Below, piece by piece: positions 20,306-30,102 of a stretch of 64,000 nucleotides of DNA (position 1 is the first letter of the stretch; every line of letters begins with the position of its first letter). Source of the DNA: an uncultured Pelagibacteraceae bacterium (GTDB lineage: Bacteria > Pseudomonadota > Alphaproteobacteria > Pelagibacterales > Pelagibacteraceae); assembly GCA_902589725.1 (NCBI GenBank), contig CACITU010000004.1, forward strand, positions 32,834-96,833, read 5' to 3'. The notes beneath the pieces are model-generated. The model was not told the DNA's origin. It ran no database searches and saw only the letters and a list, made by a program, of their open reading frames with translations. Both the position numbers and the translations under genes were made by a program.

Positions 20306-21068
20306 AATTAAAAAATTTGTTGCAAAAAAAAATAAGTCAAAAATAGTTAGTCTAACTGCCTATTCAAAAAATATTGCTTCTATATTAGATAATTATTGTG
20401 ATTTAATTTTAGTAGGAGACTCACTTGGTTCAGTTTTATACAATTATAAATCTACAAGAGAAGTAAATTTGAGCACTATGATTGAACACTCTAAAAGTGT
20501 GAGAATGGGTATAAAAAAAAGTTTAATGATTGTTGATATGCCACATAACACTTATCGAACTCCTAAAGAGGCAGTGAAAAATGCAAAACAGATAATGAAA
20601 AAAACAAAGTGTGACGGTGTAAAATTAGAAGGTGGAAAAAAAGTTTATGAAATAATCAAATCTTTAATTAAAAACAAAATTCCAGTCATGGGCCATCTAG
20701 GGTTGCTTCCTCAGTCAGATAAAACTTTCAAATTTAAAGGAAAAAAAAAGTTAGAGAGAAACAACATTATAAGAGACTCACAATTATTAGAAAAAGCTGG
20801 AGTGTTTTCAATTGTTTTAGAATGTGTTGAAACTTCTTTAGCAAAGCTTGTCACGCAAAAATTAAAGATACCAACTATTGGTATTGGAGCTTCTAAATAT
20901 TGTGATGGTCAAATATTAGTTTTTGATGACTTAATTGGTTTGAATCCAATGCATTATAGGTTCGTAAAAAAATATGCAAATATAAGAAAAGATTTTTCTA
21001 GAGCTGTTTCAAATTATTCAAAAGAAGTTAGAAAAATTAAATTTCCAAATAAAAAAAATTCTTATTAA
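20298..21068 (+). CDS. panB: Ketopantoate hydroxymethyltransferase
   Basis: First step of pantothenate/CoA synthesis (2-oxoisovalerate + methylene-THF to ketopantoate). 256 aa. VSLTAYSKNIASILD, LILVGDSLGSV (Mg-binding Asp), VDMPHNTYR, VKLEGG and VMGHLGLLPQS are the canonical segments, and the late motif IGIGASKYCDGQILVFDDLIG is complete. It overlaps the upstream gene by 8 bp. The 3' end touches the convergent TerC-like gene with no spacer. Confidence 0.97.
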   Translation: MSKIKKFVAKKNKSKIVSLTAYSKNIASILDNYCDLILVGDSLGSVLYNYKSTREVNLSTMIEHSKSVRMGIKKSLMIVDMPHNTYRTPKEAVKNAKQIMKKTKCDGVKLEGGKKVYEIIKSLIKNKIPVMGHLGLLPQSDKTFKFKGKKKLERNNIIRDSQLLEKAGVFSIVLECVETSLAKLVTQKLKIPTIGIGASKYCDGQILVFDDLIGLNPMHYRFVKKYANIRKDFSRAVSNYSKEVRKIKFPNKKNSY

Positions 21069-21680
21069 TTAAAAGTATTTTTTAAATTCTTCATTAATAT
21101 TTAATATTTCAAGATCAACCAATCCACCAATTACCAGTTGGAGTCCAACAATTAAGATGAATACCAAGCCAATATAAGCTATCCAAATATGTCTTTGTAT
21201 GTAATGAGCCATATATGTTGCTAAAGCACCAGTTAAAACAACTGACAACATAAGTCCAAATATCATAAATCCAAAGTAACCTTTTGCAGCTGCAACTACA
21301 CCAATTACATTATCAAAACTAATCATGATATCTGCAAATAAAACTTTTCCAATACTACTAATGTACGAAGGCTCTTTACCTTTTTTTGTAGTTGGTTTTA
21401 CTTTTTTAATGTCTAATAAATCTTTTCTTAAATCATTTACTATCCAAATTAATAATAAACCACCTAAAATTTTTATAAAATAAAATTCAAATAAAAAGGT
21501 TGCAAAAATTGCAAAAAATATTTTAAAAACAAATGCCCCAATTACACCCCAAAGAATTATTTGTTTTCTGTTTTTTGGAACAAAATTTGATGCGATAGAT
21601 CCAACAATCACCGCATTATCTGCTGTTAGTATAATTGTGATAAAAATTATATTGGTTAAAATTATGAGTTCTTCAATCAA
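21069..21680 (-). CDS. TerC-family integral membrane protein
   Basis: 203 aa with about seven membrane helices. The duplicated acidic motifs of the TerC/YjbE family are present: LTADNAVIVGS in the N-terminal half and FADIMISFDNVIGVVAA in the second, separated by a charged loop. Members are implicated in metal-ion (manganese or tellurite-linked) handling. It is convergent with panB without any spacer. Exact substrate unknown. Confidence 0.88.
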   Translation of the reverse strand: MIEELIILTNIIFITIILTADNAVIVGSIASNFVPKNRKQIILWGVIGAFVFKIFFAIFATFLFEFYFIKILGGLLLIWIVNDLRKDLLDIKKVKPTTKKGKEPSYISSIGKVLFADIMISFDNVIGVVAAAKGYFGFMIFGLMLSVVLTGALATYMAHYIQRHIWIAYIGLVFILIVGLQLVIGGLVDLEILNINEEFKKYF

Positions 21681-21730
21681 GGTGTATTAATATTATTTTA
21701 ATTTATGAATTTTTCAATAAATACTATTTT

Positions 21731-21757
21731 TAAGCTGGCAACTTTAATGCCAGCTTA
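21731..21757. terminator. Hairpin between TPR and TerC-like genes
   Basis: TAAGCTGGCA and TGCCAGCTTA arms around a 7-nt loop. The T-rich side is on the plus strand, while both neighbouring genes are on the minus strand, so termination of the TPR gene would rely on a poor U-tract. It may instead stop antisense transcription or act as a processing hairpin. Confidence 0.55.
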
Positions 21758-21780
21758 TTTTTATATTTTATGAATGTAAA

Positions 21781-22266
21781 TTAATATTTAGATTTTTTAG
21801 TACCTTCAATAACTTGTTTTAACTGAGTATATTCTTTACAGTTACAGTTTTCTAATATTTTTAATCTTTCTTTCGCTAGGTTTAACCTGTTTGTTGCAAC
21901 ATACAGCTCACCCAAATATTCGTTTATACCTACATGATTTGGTTCAATTTCTAAACCTTGTAAGTAATATTTTTCACCATTTTCATAATCACCCAGTTTT
22001 CTTGTAGTGAAGCCTAGATAGTTTAAAGTATCAGCTTTGTTAGGTTTTTCAGAATTTGATTTTAGAAGTAGCTTTTGAGCTTTAGCATATCTTTTTTTTG
22101 CTTTTTCAAACTTTCCTTTTTCTTCATATTTTTTTGCAAACTTAATTGATTCAACTGCTTTGTCATAATTTGATTTTACTTTTGAAGAAGTAGAATCTGA
22201 TCCTGCAGAGAAAGAGTTTGTTGTAAATAATATTAAAAATAAAAATACAAATATCTTTTTAATCAT
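21781..22266 (-). CDS. Periplasmic TPR-repeat protein
   Basis: 161 aa. The signal peptide (hydrophobic core, cleavage near NSFSAG) is followed by a Lys-rich helical part and at least two TPR units (DTLNYLGFTTRKLGDYENGE, then GINEYLGELYVATNRLNLAKE). It contains a CNC motif (NCNCKEY) near residue 143. It overlaps pxpA by 8 bp, so it is probably co-transcribed with it. Function unknown. Confidence 0.75.
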   Translation of the reverse strand: MIKKIFVFLFLILFTTNSFSAGSDSTSSKVKSNYDKAVESIKFAKKYEEKGKFEKAKKRYAKAQKLLLKSNSEKPNKADTLNYLGFTTRKLGDYENGEKYYLQGLEIEPNHVGINEYLGELYVATNRLNLAKERLKILENCNCKEYTQLKQVIEGTKKSKY

Positions 22267-23038
22267 TTATAAATTTCTCCATTTTATTTAAAGGTTTTAA
22301 CTGCAATCCATTTTCTATCAGATTTTTTTTTATTGATTTTGCTGTAGATAACGAACTTTCGTTATCACCATGTATGCACACAGAGTCAATTTCACAAGGT
22401 ATCTGCTTTCCACTGTGACAATTAAGTGACTGATTTTTAACCATATTAAGCACATGTTTTTTGGCCTCTTCTGGATCGGTAATAAGAGCGTGTGGTTTTT
22501 TTCTAGAAACTAAGTTGCCATCATCTTCATAATTTCTATCTGCAAAAATCTCACAAGCAATACGCATGTTTAGTTTTTTTGCTGCTATTTCCATCTTGGA
22601 TCCGGTAGGAACTAAATAAATTAAATCCTTACTAATATCATTTATCGATTTTGCCAAAGTAGTTGCTAAATCAATATCTTCACAAGCCATATTATTTAAA
22701 GCACCATGTGGTTTAATATGAGTAACATTTTCTCCATGATCTTGAGCAATTTTTTGGAGAATTTCATATTGATCAATAATTAATTCCCTGACTTCATTTG
22801 ATGAAAGACTCATTCTTTGTCTTCCAAAATTTTCTGGATCTTTAAAAGATGGGTGTGCTCCAATACTAACACCATTTTTTTTTGAAATTTGAATTACTTG
22901 TTTCATTGAATCACTGTCGCCTGCATGGTAACCACATGCTACATTAGCTGAATTTACTATTTCGAGTAAATCTGGATCATTCTTATTTGAATGATGTTTT
23001 GATTTTTCTCCTAAATCACAATTTATATTAATTTCCAT
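22259..23038 (-). CDS. pxpA: 5-oxoprolinase subunit A (LamB/YcsF family)
   Basis: Part of the bacterial ATP-dependent 5-oxoprolinase PxpABC, which opens pyroglutamate to glutamate. INCDLGEKS at the start, ANVACGYHAGD, SIGAHPSFKD, HIKPHGALNN and ADRNYEDDGNLVSR are the YcsF-family motifs. I take ATG 23038 (MEININCDLG; AGGG just upstream), giving 259 aa; an in-frame ATG at 23062 would add eight unconserved residues. It diverges from pxpB, with only 27 bp between the two starts. Confidence 0.93.
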   Translation of the reverse strand: MEININCDLGEKSKHHSNKNDPDLLEIVNSANVACGYHAGDSDSMKQVIQISKKNGVSIGAHPSFKDPENFGRQRMSLSSNEVRELIIDQYEILQKIAQDHGENVTHIKPHGALNNMACEDIDLATTLAKSINDISKDLIYLVPTGSKMEIAAKKLNMRIACEIFADRNYEDDGNLVSRKKPHALITDPEEAKKHVLNMVKNQSLNCHSGKQIPCEIDSVCIHGDNESSLSTAKSIKKNLIENGLQLKPLNKMEKFIND

Positions 23039-23065
23039 AGTCCCTAATGTTGAGTATAACATGGC

Positions 23066-23740
23066 ATGATAAAAAATATATCAAATCTTGGTGACGCAGC
23101 CGTATACTGTGATTTTGGTAATGAAGTAAATAAAACAATTAATTCACAAGTAATAAAATATTTTAAAACTATTAAAAAAAATAGTTTTGAAGGAATTAAT
23201 AATTTAACTCCTTCTTATAATAAATTAATTGTTTCTTTCGATTTAAATAAAACAAATTTTAAAAAAATTAAAAATTATATAGAAAATATTGATCTTGAGG
23301 ACTCTCAAAACGTAAATTCTAAAAAATTAGAAATTCCAGTTTGCTGTCATGAAAATTTTTCGATGGATATTAAAAGGTTAGAAGAAATGTTGAAATTAAG
23401 TAGAGAAAAAATTTTAGAGAAATTTTTAAATAAAGAGTATTTCTGTTATATGACAGGTTTCATCGCTGGTATGCCTTTTCTTGGTGACTTAGATAAAAAT
23501 ATGCGAGTTCAACGTTTAGAAACTCCAAGAGTTAAAGTTCCAAAAGGATCTGTAGCAATAACTGAGCAATTTACAAACATTTATACATTTGAAAGTCCAG
23601 GTGGGTGGAATATTTTAGGAAATACACCTTTAGATGTTTTTGATAGTTCAAAAGAAGACAAACCAAATCTAATTAATCCAGGAGATACAGTAATTTTTAA
23701 GGAAATTAGCATAGAACAATATAAAAATTTTAATGAGTAA
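23066..23740 (+). CDS. pxpB: 5-oxoprolinase subunit B (KipI family)
   Basis: 224 aa. The KipI/allophanate-hydrolase-subunit-1 domain ends with GFIAGMPFLGDLD, RLETPRVKVPKGSVAI and ESPGGWNILGNTPL, the diagnostic block of cyclophilin-like PxpB. It works with PxpC on 5-oxoproline. It overlaps pxpC by 8 bp and is divergent from pxpA, so promoters for the two arms must overlap the coding ends. Confidence 0.93.
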   Translation: MIKNISNLGDAAVYCDFGNEVNKTINSQVIKYFKTIKKNSFEGINNLTPSYNKLIVSFDLNKTNFKKIKNYIENIDLEDSQNVNSKKLEIPVCCHENFSMDIKRLEEMLKLSREKILEKFLNKEYFCYMTGFIAGMPFLGDLDKNMRVQRLETPRVKVPKGSVAITEQFTNIYTFESPGGWNILGNTPLDVFDSSKEDKPNLINPGDTVIFKEISIEQYKNFNE

Positions 23741-24677
23741 TAGTTATATAGATATAATCAGATCTGGAATTAATACCACTTTTCAAGATAAAGGTAGGGA
23801 TCATCTTTATCATATTGGCATACCTTTTAGCGGTGCCATGGATAATAGAAATTTTCTTATAGCAAACAAACTAGTTAACAATAGTTTAAACTCAGCAGTT
23901 ATAGAGTTTGCATACCAAGGACCTCACATAAGATATTCAGGAGAAAAAATTAATTTTGCTATTACTGGAGATGTAATTTTTTCAATTAAAAAAAAAGATA
24001 CAGAAATTGAGGGCAAATGTTACGAAAGTTATCAAATTGAAAATGGAGATGAGATAAATATTATTTCTACAAATAAATCAGTCTATGGTTATATGGCTTT
24101 AGGTGGTGAACTTGATATTAAATTTCAATGGAATAGTTGCTCTATAAATACAAAAGCTAATATTGGATCTAATAATGGAAAAAAATTAGAAGAAGGGCAA
24201 AGAATTAATCTTAAAAAAATAAATTTAAATAAAGATATAAAAAAAATTAGTTACATAAATACCAAAATAGAAAATATTAGGGTAATGAGGGGTACAAATT
24301 ACGATTATTTCTCAGAGCAAGGAAAACAAATATTTTATGAAAAAGAATTTATTGTTTCGAAACTTTCAGACAGGATGGGTATGAGACTTGAAGGTCCTAA
24401 AATAGAGAATATCTTCAATACCAATATTAAATCAGAGGGATTAATTAAAGGTGTAATTCAGGTACCTGCTGACGGTAATCCAATAATAATGCTTTCTGAT
24501 CATGGAACTGTTGGTGGCTATCCAAAAATCGGAGTTGTGGCTAGTGTCGATTATGACCGATTAGTACAGATGTCTCCTGGTTCAAAAATAAAATTTAAAG
24601 AAATTAATTTATCTGACGCAGAGACTTTGTTTAAGCTATATGAAATGGAAACTCAAAATTTACTTTCACAAATTTAA
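23733..24677 (+). CDS. pxpC: 5-oxoprolinase subunit C (KipA family)
   Basis: 314 aa biotin-dependent-carboxyltransferase-like (allophanate hydrolase subunit 2) domain. Motifs: GINTTFQDKGRDHLYHIG, IPFSGAMDNRNFLIAN, SDRMGMRLEGP, GVIQVPADGNPIIMLSDHG and TVGGYPKIGVV. Forms the catalytic pair with PxpB. It overlaps pxpB (8 bp) and the following EamA gene (1 bp), which may export or import the substrate or product. Confidence 0.93.
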   Translation: MSNSYIDIIRSGINTTFQDKGRDHLYHIGIPFSGAMDNRNFLIANKLVNNSLNSAVIEFAYQGPHIRYSGEKINFAITGDVIFSIKKKDTEIEGKCYESYQIENGDEINIISTNKSVYGYMALGGELDIKFQWNSCSINTKANIGSNNGKKLEEGQRINLKKINLNKDIKKISYINTKIENIRVMRGTNYDYFSEQGKQIFYEKEFIVSKLSDRMGMRLEGPKIENIFNTNIKSEGLIKGVIQVPADGNPIIMLSDHGTVGGYPKIGVVASVDYDRLVQMSPGSKIKFKEINLSDAETLFKLYEMETQNLLSQI

Positions 24678-25549
24678 TGAATTTTTTATCGAAAATACCA
24701 GGTCCTTTTTTAGTTTTTTTAGGAGCTTGTGCGCTAAGTTTTGGAGGTTTAATCGTTAAGTCTTTCGAGGGATCTACACTTTGGCAAATATTATTTTGGA
24801 GATCACTTTTCTTTATTGGAGTAATTACAATTTTTTTAATATTTACTTATAAAGGAAAATTTTTAAGTGCTCTTTATAAATCTGGAATTCCAGGTTTTTT
24901 TGGAGGTATAATTTTATCCATTGGATTTGCTAGTTATGTGTTTGCTATGTACGAAACAACCGTAGCTAATGCAAATTTTATAATACAAACTCAAGCTTTG
25001 TTTTTAGCAATTTTTGGATATGTATTTTTAAAAGAAAAAATTTCTAAAATTACATTAACTTGTATTATTACAGCAGTCGTTGGTATAATTTTAATGTTAG
25101 GAAGTTCACTAACACCAGGTCAAATGACTGGAAACTTAGTTGCATTCATTATGCCAATATCATTTGCGATTTTAATTTTAATTGTTAGAAAATACCCAAA
25201 AGTTGACATGATACCTTTACAACTCGTTGCTGGAATTTTTGCAACATTAATAGGTTTGTTTATGTCACCAAGTATTATTGTTTCAACAAATGATATTTTT
25301 TTAGGTTTTATTGCAGGATTTTTTCAAGTTGGACTTGGTTTTATACTTATAACTATTGGAGCAAGATCAACTCCCTCAGCATTTGTTGGAATAATTATGT
25401 TAACTGAAGCTGTTTTGGGACCTTTATGGGCATGGATGTTTGCAAACGAAAACCCGCCACTTACAGTGCTTTTTGGTGGAGCGGTAGTTATAACAGCAGT
25501 AGTTATACAGTTTTTGTCTCCATTACTTGTCAAAAAGGTAGCTAAATAA
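24677..25549 (+). CDS. EamA/DMT-superfamily transporter
   Basis: 290 aa, ten predicted helices in two EamA repeats. ETTVANANFIIQTQALFLAI closes repeat one, and TEAVLGPLWAWMFANENPP near residue 250 closes repeat two. Usually a metabolite exporter. It is translationally coupled to pxpC and precedes the glycine riboswitch. It is one of three EamA proteins in this window; substrate unknown. Confidence 0.88.
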   Translation: MNFLSKIPGPFLVFLGACALSFGGLIVKSFEGSTLWQILFWRSLFFIGVITIFLIFTYKGKFLSALYKSGIPGFFGGIILSIGFASYVFAMYETTVANANFIIQTQALFLAIFGYVFLKEKISKITLTCIITAVVGIILMLGSSLTPGQMTGNLVAFIMPISFAILILIVRKYPKVDMIPLQLVAGIFATLIGLFMSPSIIVSTNDIFLGFIAGFFQVGLGFILITIGARSTPSAFVGIIMLTEAVLGPLWAWMFANENPPLTVLFGGAVVITAVVIQFLSPLLVKKVAK

Positions 25550-25551
25550 AT

Positions 25552-25581
25552 TTCACATTAAAATTTTAAATGTGCTATAAA
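25552..25581 (+). promoter_or_regulatory. Putative promoter of the gcv operon
   Basis: TTCACA (25552-25557), an 18-bp spacer, then TATAAA (25576-25581). Transcription would begin near 25588, at the first base of riboswitch helix P1a, which is why this pair was chosen. Confidence 0.5.
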
Positions 25582-25586
25582 TTTAT

Positions 25587-25745
25587 ATACGGGAGAGACT
25601 ACTTTTGTAGCGCCGAAGGAGCAACCACCCCGGAAACTCTCAGGCAAAAGGACCGTACATATTAACTCTGGAAAGAGAATTATTCTCGCCGAAGGAGCAA
25701 ATCTCTCAGGCACCAAGACAGAGGGGGCACAGAAGAGTTAATATG
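25587..25745 (+). promoter_or_regulatory. Tandem glycine riboswitch controlling gcvT
   Basis: Two glycine aptamers in a row. Aptamer 1 spans about 25588-25657: GGGAGAGACT, CGCCGAAGGAGCAA, ACTCTCAGGCAAAAGGACC, with P1 TACGG/CCGTA. Aptamer 2 spans about 25666-25723: CTCTGGAAAGAGA, CGCCGAAGGAGCAA, ATCTCTCAGGCACCAAGACA, with P1 CTCTG/CAGAG. The leader ends on the gcvT start codon. CATATTAACTCT (25658-25669) is exactly complementary to AGAGTTAATATG (25734-25745), which carries the ribosome-binding site and the ATG. This supports translational control. No terminator hairpin is seen. Confidence 0.96.
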
Positions 25746-26846
25746 GAAATAAAAAAAACATCGCTAAATAAACTTCATCAAAGTAACAACGCTAAGTTTG
25801 TTGAATTCGCTGGTTATGAAATGCCCATTCAGTATAGCAAAGGTATTATTGAGGAACATAAATTCACAAGATCGAGTTCTGGAATATTTGATGTATCTCA
25901 TATGGGTCAATTATTTATATATGGTGATGAAAGTTTAACAGAAGAATTAGAAAAGATTTTTCCATTAGATTTAAAAAATCTAAAACAAAACTGCTCTAAG
26001 TATAGTTTTCTAATGAATGAAGATGCTGGAATTTATGATGATTTAATTATCACTAAAATAGAGGAAGGATATTTAATCATCTTAAATGCTGCATGCAAAG
26101 ATAAAGATTTTGATATTTTATCTAATTTACTAGGTTCAAAATTTAGAATGAATTTAGATAACAATAGATCTTTAATAGCAATTCAGGGACCTAAATCTGT
26201 TGAAATTTTAAACTCAATTATAAATGGGGTTGATCAACTAAATTTTATGACAGGAAATTGGTTTGATTCTGATAATCAAAAATTATTTGTCACAAGATCA
26301 GGTTATACAGGGGAAGATGGATTCGAAATTTCAATTTCTAACGATAAAGCTGAACAATTCGTTGAAAATTTAATAGAAAAGGGAGCACAACTTATAGGAC
26401 TTGGGGCAAGAGATACCTTGAGATTAGAAGCTGGATTATGTTTATATGGTCACGAATTAGATATTAATAAAACTCCAATTGAGGCAAACCTTAGATGGGC
26501 AATTTCAAAATCTAGATTATCAAATGGAGGTTTTATTGGATCAAAAAAAATTATGAACCAAATGCAAGATGGAGCAAGTCAAATAAGAGTGGGGATTAAG
26601 CCTGAAGGTAGATTGATTGCGAGAGAAAAAACTAAAATATTTAATGATAAAGATAAACAAATTGGTGAGATAACTAGTGGAACGTTTGGACCAAGTGTAA
26701 ACGGTCCTATAGCGATGGGTTATGTTGATAAAGAGTTTTCAAAAGTTGATACTAAAATTTTGCTTGAGGTAAGAGGGAAAAAACATCCAGCAAATGTTTG
26801 CGCATTACCATTTTATAAGAAAAATTATGTGAAAGGAGTAAATTAA
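25743..26846 (+). CDS. gcvT: Glycine cleavage system T protein (aminomethyltransferase)
   Basis: Transfers the methylene group of the lipoyl-bound aminomethyl to tetrahydrofolate. 367 aa. Motifs: [56 protein letters not shown] with the catalytic Asp, and the C-terminal barrel [18 protein letters not shown]. The ATG is inside the 12-bp helix of the glycine riboswitch leader. It overlaps gcvH by one base (TAATG). Confidence 0.98.
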   Translation: MEIKKTSLNKLHQSNNAKFVEFAGYEMPIQYSKGIIEEHKFTRSSSGIFDVSHMGQLFIYGDESLTEELEKIFPLDLKNLKQNCSKYSFLMNEDAGIYDDLIITKIEEGYLIILNAACKDKDFDILSNLLGSKFRMNLDNNRSLIAIQGPKSVEILNSIINGVDQLNFMTGNWFDSDNQKLFVTRSGYTGEDGFEISISNDKAEQFVENLIEKGAQLIGLGARDTLRLEAGLCLYGHELDINKTPIEANLRWAISKSRLSNGGFIGSKKIMNQMQDGASQIRVGIKPEGRLIAREKTKIFNDKDKQIGEITSGTFGPSVNGPIAMGYVDKEFSKVDTKILLEVRGKKHPANVCALPFYKKNYVKGVN

Positions 26847-27226
26847 TGAGTGAAGTAAAATTTTCTAAAGAACATGAATGGATTACTTTGGAGGGAGATG
26901 TAGCCACAATAGGAATTACAAAACATGCAACAGAAATGCTTGGAGATATTGTTTTTGCAGAACTTCCTGAAAAAGGATCTAATGTTGAAAAAGATGGTAC
27001 TGCAGGAGTAGTAGAATCTACAAAAGCTGCTAGTGATGTTTACACTCCAGTTAGTGGTGAAGTGGTAGATACCAATCAATCTATAGTAGATGATCCTGCC
27101 AAAATTAATGAGGACCCCGAAGGTAGTGCGTGGTTTTTTAAATTGAAAATTAAAGATTCATCCGAGCTAGATACTTTAATGAACAAAGAAGATTATGATA
27201 AATTTGCAAAGGAGACATCAAACTAA
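26846..27226 (+). CDS. gcvH: Glycine cleavage system H protein
   Basis: Lipoyl carrier shuttling intermediates among the P, T and L proteins. 126 aa, typical. [19 protein letters not shown] precedes the lipoylation site [12 protein letters not shown], with Lys60 as the predicted lipoyl attachment point. [15 protein letters not shown] is the usual C-terminal segment. One-base overlaps with gcvT and gcvP make the operon tightly coupled. Confidence 0.99.
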   Translation: MSEVKFSKEHEWITLEGDVATIGITKHATEMLGDIVFAELPEKGSNVEKDGTAGVVESTKAASDVYTPVSGEVVDTNQSIVDDPAKINEDPEGSAWFFKLKIKDSSELDTLMNKEDYDKFAKETSN

Positions 27227-30096
27227 TGTTACATAACTCACAAAAAGATTTTATTAAAAGACACATAGGTCCATCAAAAAAAGACCAAGAAAAAATGCTT
27301 AAAGACCTTAACTTTAAGTCGTTAGATGAATTTATTAATAGTACTATTCCAGAAAAAATTCAGTTTAAAGGTGAATTAAATATTGGGGAACCAAATTCAG
27401 AATATGAAGCTTTAAGAAAATTAAAAGCAATTTCAAAAAAAAATCAAATTTACTCAAATTTTATAGGCATGGGTTATTATGGAACCTACACACCATATGT
27501 AATATTAAGAAATATATTAGAAAATCCTGGTTGGTATACATCTTATACACCTTATCAGCCTGAAGTAGCACAAGGTAGATTAGAAATGCTATTAAACTTT
27601 CAGCAAATGATTGTTGATTTTACTGGCATGGATATAGCAAACGCCTCTTTACTTGACGAAGGAACAGCAGCTGCCGAAGCTATAGGTTTAAGTCATAGAC
27701 TAAATAAAAGTGATAGTAATTTAGTTTTTGTTTCAGAGGATTGCCATCCACAAACAATTGACGTTATTCAAACTAGAGCAGAGCCAATGGGTCTTAAAGT
27801 ACTTGTTGGAAACGAGGATAAAGTTCTAGAAAATTTAAAAGAAGATATTGTTTGTGGAGTTTTACAATATCCAGGAACTTTAGGTGATATTAAAGATCCT
27901 AGTGAGGCCATAAGTAAAATTCATAAAAAAAATGGAAAAGCAATTTTAGTTTGCGATCTCCTTGCGCTTTCTATGCTAAAAACACCTAGAGAGCTTGGTG
28001 CTGATATTGCTGTCGGTAGCTCCCAAAGGTTCGGTATACCAATGGGTTATGGAGGACCTCATGCAGCATTTTTTGCAACAAAAGATGAATACAAACGATC
28101 TATGCCTGGTAGGATTGTTGGGGTTTCAGTTGATAGGCATGGAAACCAGGCCTATAGATTGTCATTACAAACTAGAGAGCAACATATTAGAAGAGACAAA
28201 GCTACAAGTAACATTTGCACGGCTCAAGCCTTGCTAGCAATTGTTTCAGCAGCATATGCCATTTATCACGGTCCTGATGGAATTAAAAGTATATCCGAAA
28301 GAGTATCTCAACTAGCAAAAAATTTTGCTGATAAAATAAAACAATCTGGATATGAATTATACTCGGATTATTTTTTTGATACTGTAACTATTATTACCAA
28401 AGAAAAGACTGATCAAATATTTAAAAATGCTTTAGACCAAAAAGTTAATATAAGAAAAGTAAATTCAGAAATGCTGTCAGTTTCTTTTGATGAAAGAAAG
28501 AATGTTTATAGAGTAAATCAATTATTAAAAATTTTTAATGCTGCAGAGTCTATTAAAAAAGAGGATCCTACTGTCAGTTTACCAAATTTACCAAAAAATT
28601 TATTAAGAACCTCAAAATATTTAGAACATCCTGTTTTTAATTCATATCACTCAGAAACAGAGATGCTTAGATATCTTAAAAAATTAGAGGATAAGGATAT
28701 AGCTCTTAATCGAACAATGATCGCTTTGGGCTCATGTACTATGAAATTAAATGCTACTGCGGAAATGATACCTATTTCTTGGAGAGAATTAGCAGAACCT
28801 CATCCATTTGTACCTGTAGAACAGATGGAGGGATATAGAGAAATGTTCACAGATCTTAAAAATTGGTTGAGATCTATCACTGGTTTTTCAGGTGTTTCAC
28901 TTCAGCCAAATGCTGGGGCTCAGGGTGAGTATGCAGGGTTAATGGTAATAAGAAAATATCATTTAGATAGAGGGGATGAAAATAGAAATATATGTTTAAT
29001 ACCAAGTTCTGCACATGGAACTAATCCAGCAAGTGCGCAGATGGTTGGAATGAAAGTTGTAGTTGTTGATTGTGATAAAGAGGGAAATGTTGATTTTGAG
29101 GATTTAAAGAAAAAAGCAGAATTGCATTCAGACAATCTTGGTGCATTAATGGTAACATACCCTTCAACACACGGTGTATTTGAAGAAAAAATTAAAGATA
29201 TATGTGAAGTAATTCATAAACATGGTGGTCAAGTTTATATGGATGGAGCAAACTTAAATGCACTTGTTGGTGTGGCAAAACCAGGAAATTTTGGTCCTGA
29301 TGTTTGTCATATAAACCTGCATAAAACATTTTGTATTCCACATGGTGGAGGAGGACCTGGAATGGGACCTATTGCATGTAAAAGACATTTACAAGTTTAT
29401 TTGCCTAATCATCCAGTTGTAAAAGATTGTGGACCTGCAAGTGGAATAGGTGCTGTTTCTGCAGCCCCTTGGGGAAGCTCAAGTATTTTATCTATTTCAT
29501 GGATGTATATTAAGATGATGGGATCAGAGGGTGTAAAACTTGCTACACAAATTGCAATTCTAAATGCAAATTACATTGCAAATAGATTAAAAGACCATTA
29601 CCCAATTCTTTATAAAGGATCAAACGGCAACGTAGCCCATGAATGTATTATTGATATTAGAACAATTAAAAGCGATACAGGTATTTCAGAGGAAGATATA
29701 GCTAAAAGATTAATCGATTATGGGTTTCATGCACCAACAATGTCATGGCCGGTTGCTGGAACTATGATGATTGAACCAACAGAGAGTGAAAGTTTATCTG
29801 AACTGGACAGATTTTGTGATACTTTGATTAGCATTAAAGCGGAAATAGATATGGTCAAGTCAGGAAAGTTTGACAAAGTTGATAACCCAATTAAAAATGC
29901 ACCGCACACTGATATTGAATTAGCTTCAGATGAATGGAGTCATAAATATTCAAGAGAACAGGCTGCATACCCAGCAAAATTCTTAAAAGCAAATAAATTT
30001 TGGCCTCCAGTTGCGAGAGTTGATAATGTATACGGAGATAAAAATATTTTTTGCACTTGTCCAAGTATGGACGAGTTTAAAGAAGATGCAGCATAA
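27226..30096 (+). CDS. gcvP: Glycine dehydrogenase (decarboxylating), P protein
   Basis: PLP enzyme releasing CO2 from glycine. 956 aa, the single-chain form: the N-terminal half (RHIGPSKKDQEKML, IGMGYYGTYTPYVI, LLDEGTAAAEA) resembles GcvPA and the C-terminal half resembles GcvPB. The PLP-binding Lys lies in CHINLHKTFCIPHGGGGPG. AAGGAG lies about 10 bp before the ATG. Last gene of the riboswitch-controlled operon; the FAD gene follows after 6 bp and may be read through. Confidence 0.99.
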   Translation: MLHNSQKDFIKRHIGPSKKDQEKMLKDLNFKSLDEFINSTIPEKIQFKGELNIGEPNSEYEALRKLKAISKKNQIYSNFIGMGYYGTYTPYVILRNILENPGWYTSYTPYQPEVAQGRLEMLLNFQQMIVDFTGMDIANASLLDEGTAAAEAIGLSHRLNKSDSNLVFVSEDCHPQTIDVIQTRAEPMGLKVLVGNEDKVLENLKEDIVCGVLQYPGTLGDIKDPSEAISKIHKKNGKAILVCDLLALSMLKTPRELGADIAVGSSQRFGIPMGYGGPHAAFFATKDEYKRSMPGRIVGVSVDRHGNQAYRLSLQTREQHIRRDKATSNICTAQALLAIVSAAYAIYHGPDGIKSISERVSQLAKNFADKIKQSGYELYSDYFFDTVTIITKEKTDQIFKNALDQKVNIRKVNSEMLSVSFDERKNVYRVNQLLKIFNAAESIKKEDPTVSLPNLPKNLLRTSKYLEHPVFNSYHSETEMLRYLKKLEDKDIALNRTMIALGSCTMKLNATAEMIPISWRELAEPHPFVPVEQMEGYREMFTDLKNWLRSITGFSGVSLQPNAGAQGEYAGLMVIRKYHLDRGDENRNICLIPSSAHGTNPASAQMVGMKVVVVDCDKEGNVDFEDLKKKAELHSDNLGALMVTYPSTHGVFEEKIKDICEVIHKHGGQVYMDGANLNALVGVAKPGNFGPDVCHINLHKTFCIPHGGGGPGMGPIACKRHLQVYLPNHPVVKDCGPASGIGAVSAAPWGSSSILSISWMYIKMMGSEGVKLATQIAILNANYIANRLKDHYPILYKGSNGNVAHECIIDIRTIKSDTGISEEDIAKRLIDYGFHAPTMSWPVAGTMMIEPTESESLSELDRFCDTLISIKAEIDMVKSGKFDKVDNPIKNAPHTDIELASDEWSHKYSREQAAYPAKFLKANKFWPPVARVDNVYGDKNIFCTCPSMDEFKEDAA

Positions 30097-30102
30097 TAAT
30101 TA

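Noticed and set aside
21731..21757. Strong terminator for the minus-strand genes
   Set aside because: The hairpin is good but the U-tract is on the wrong strand, so it is kept only as a hairpin of uncertain role.
27995..28237. 80-aa frame inside gcvP
   Set aside because: Shadow frame of the P protein with no independent signals.
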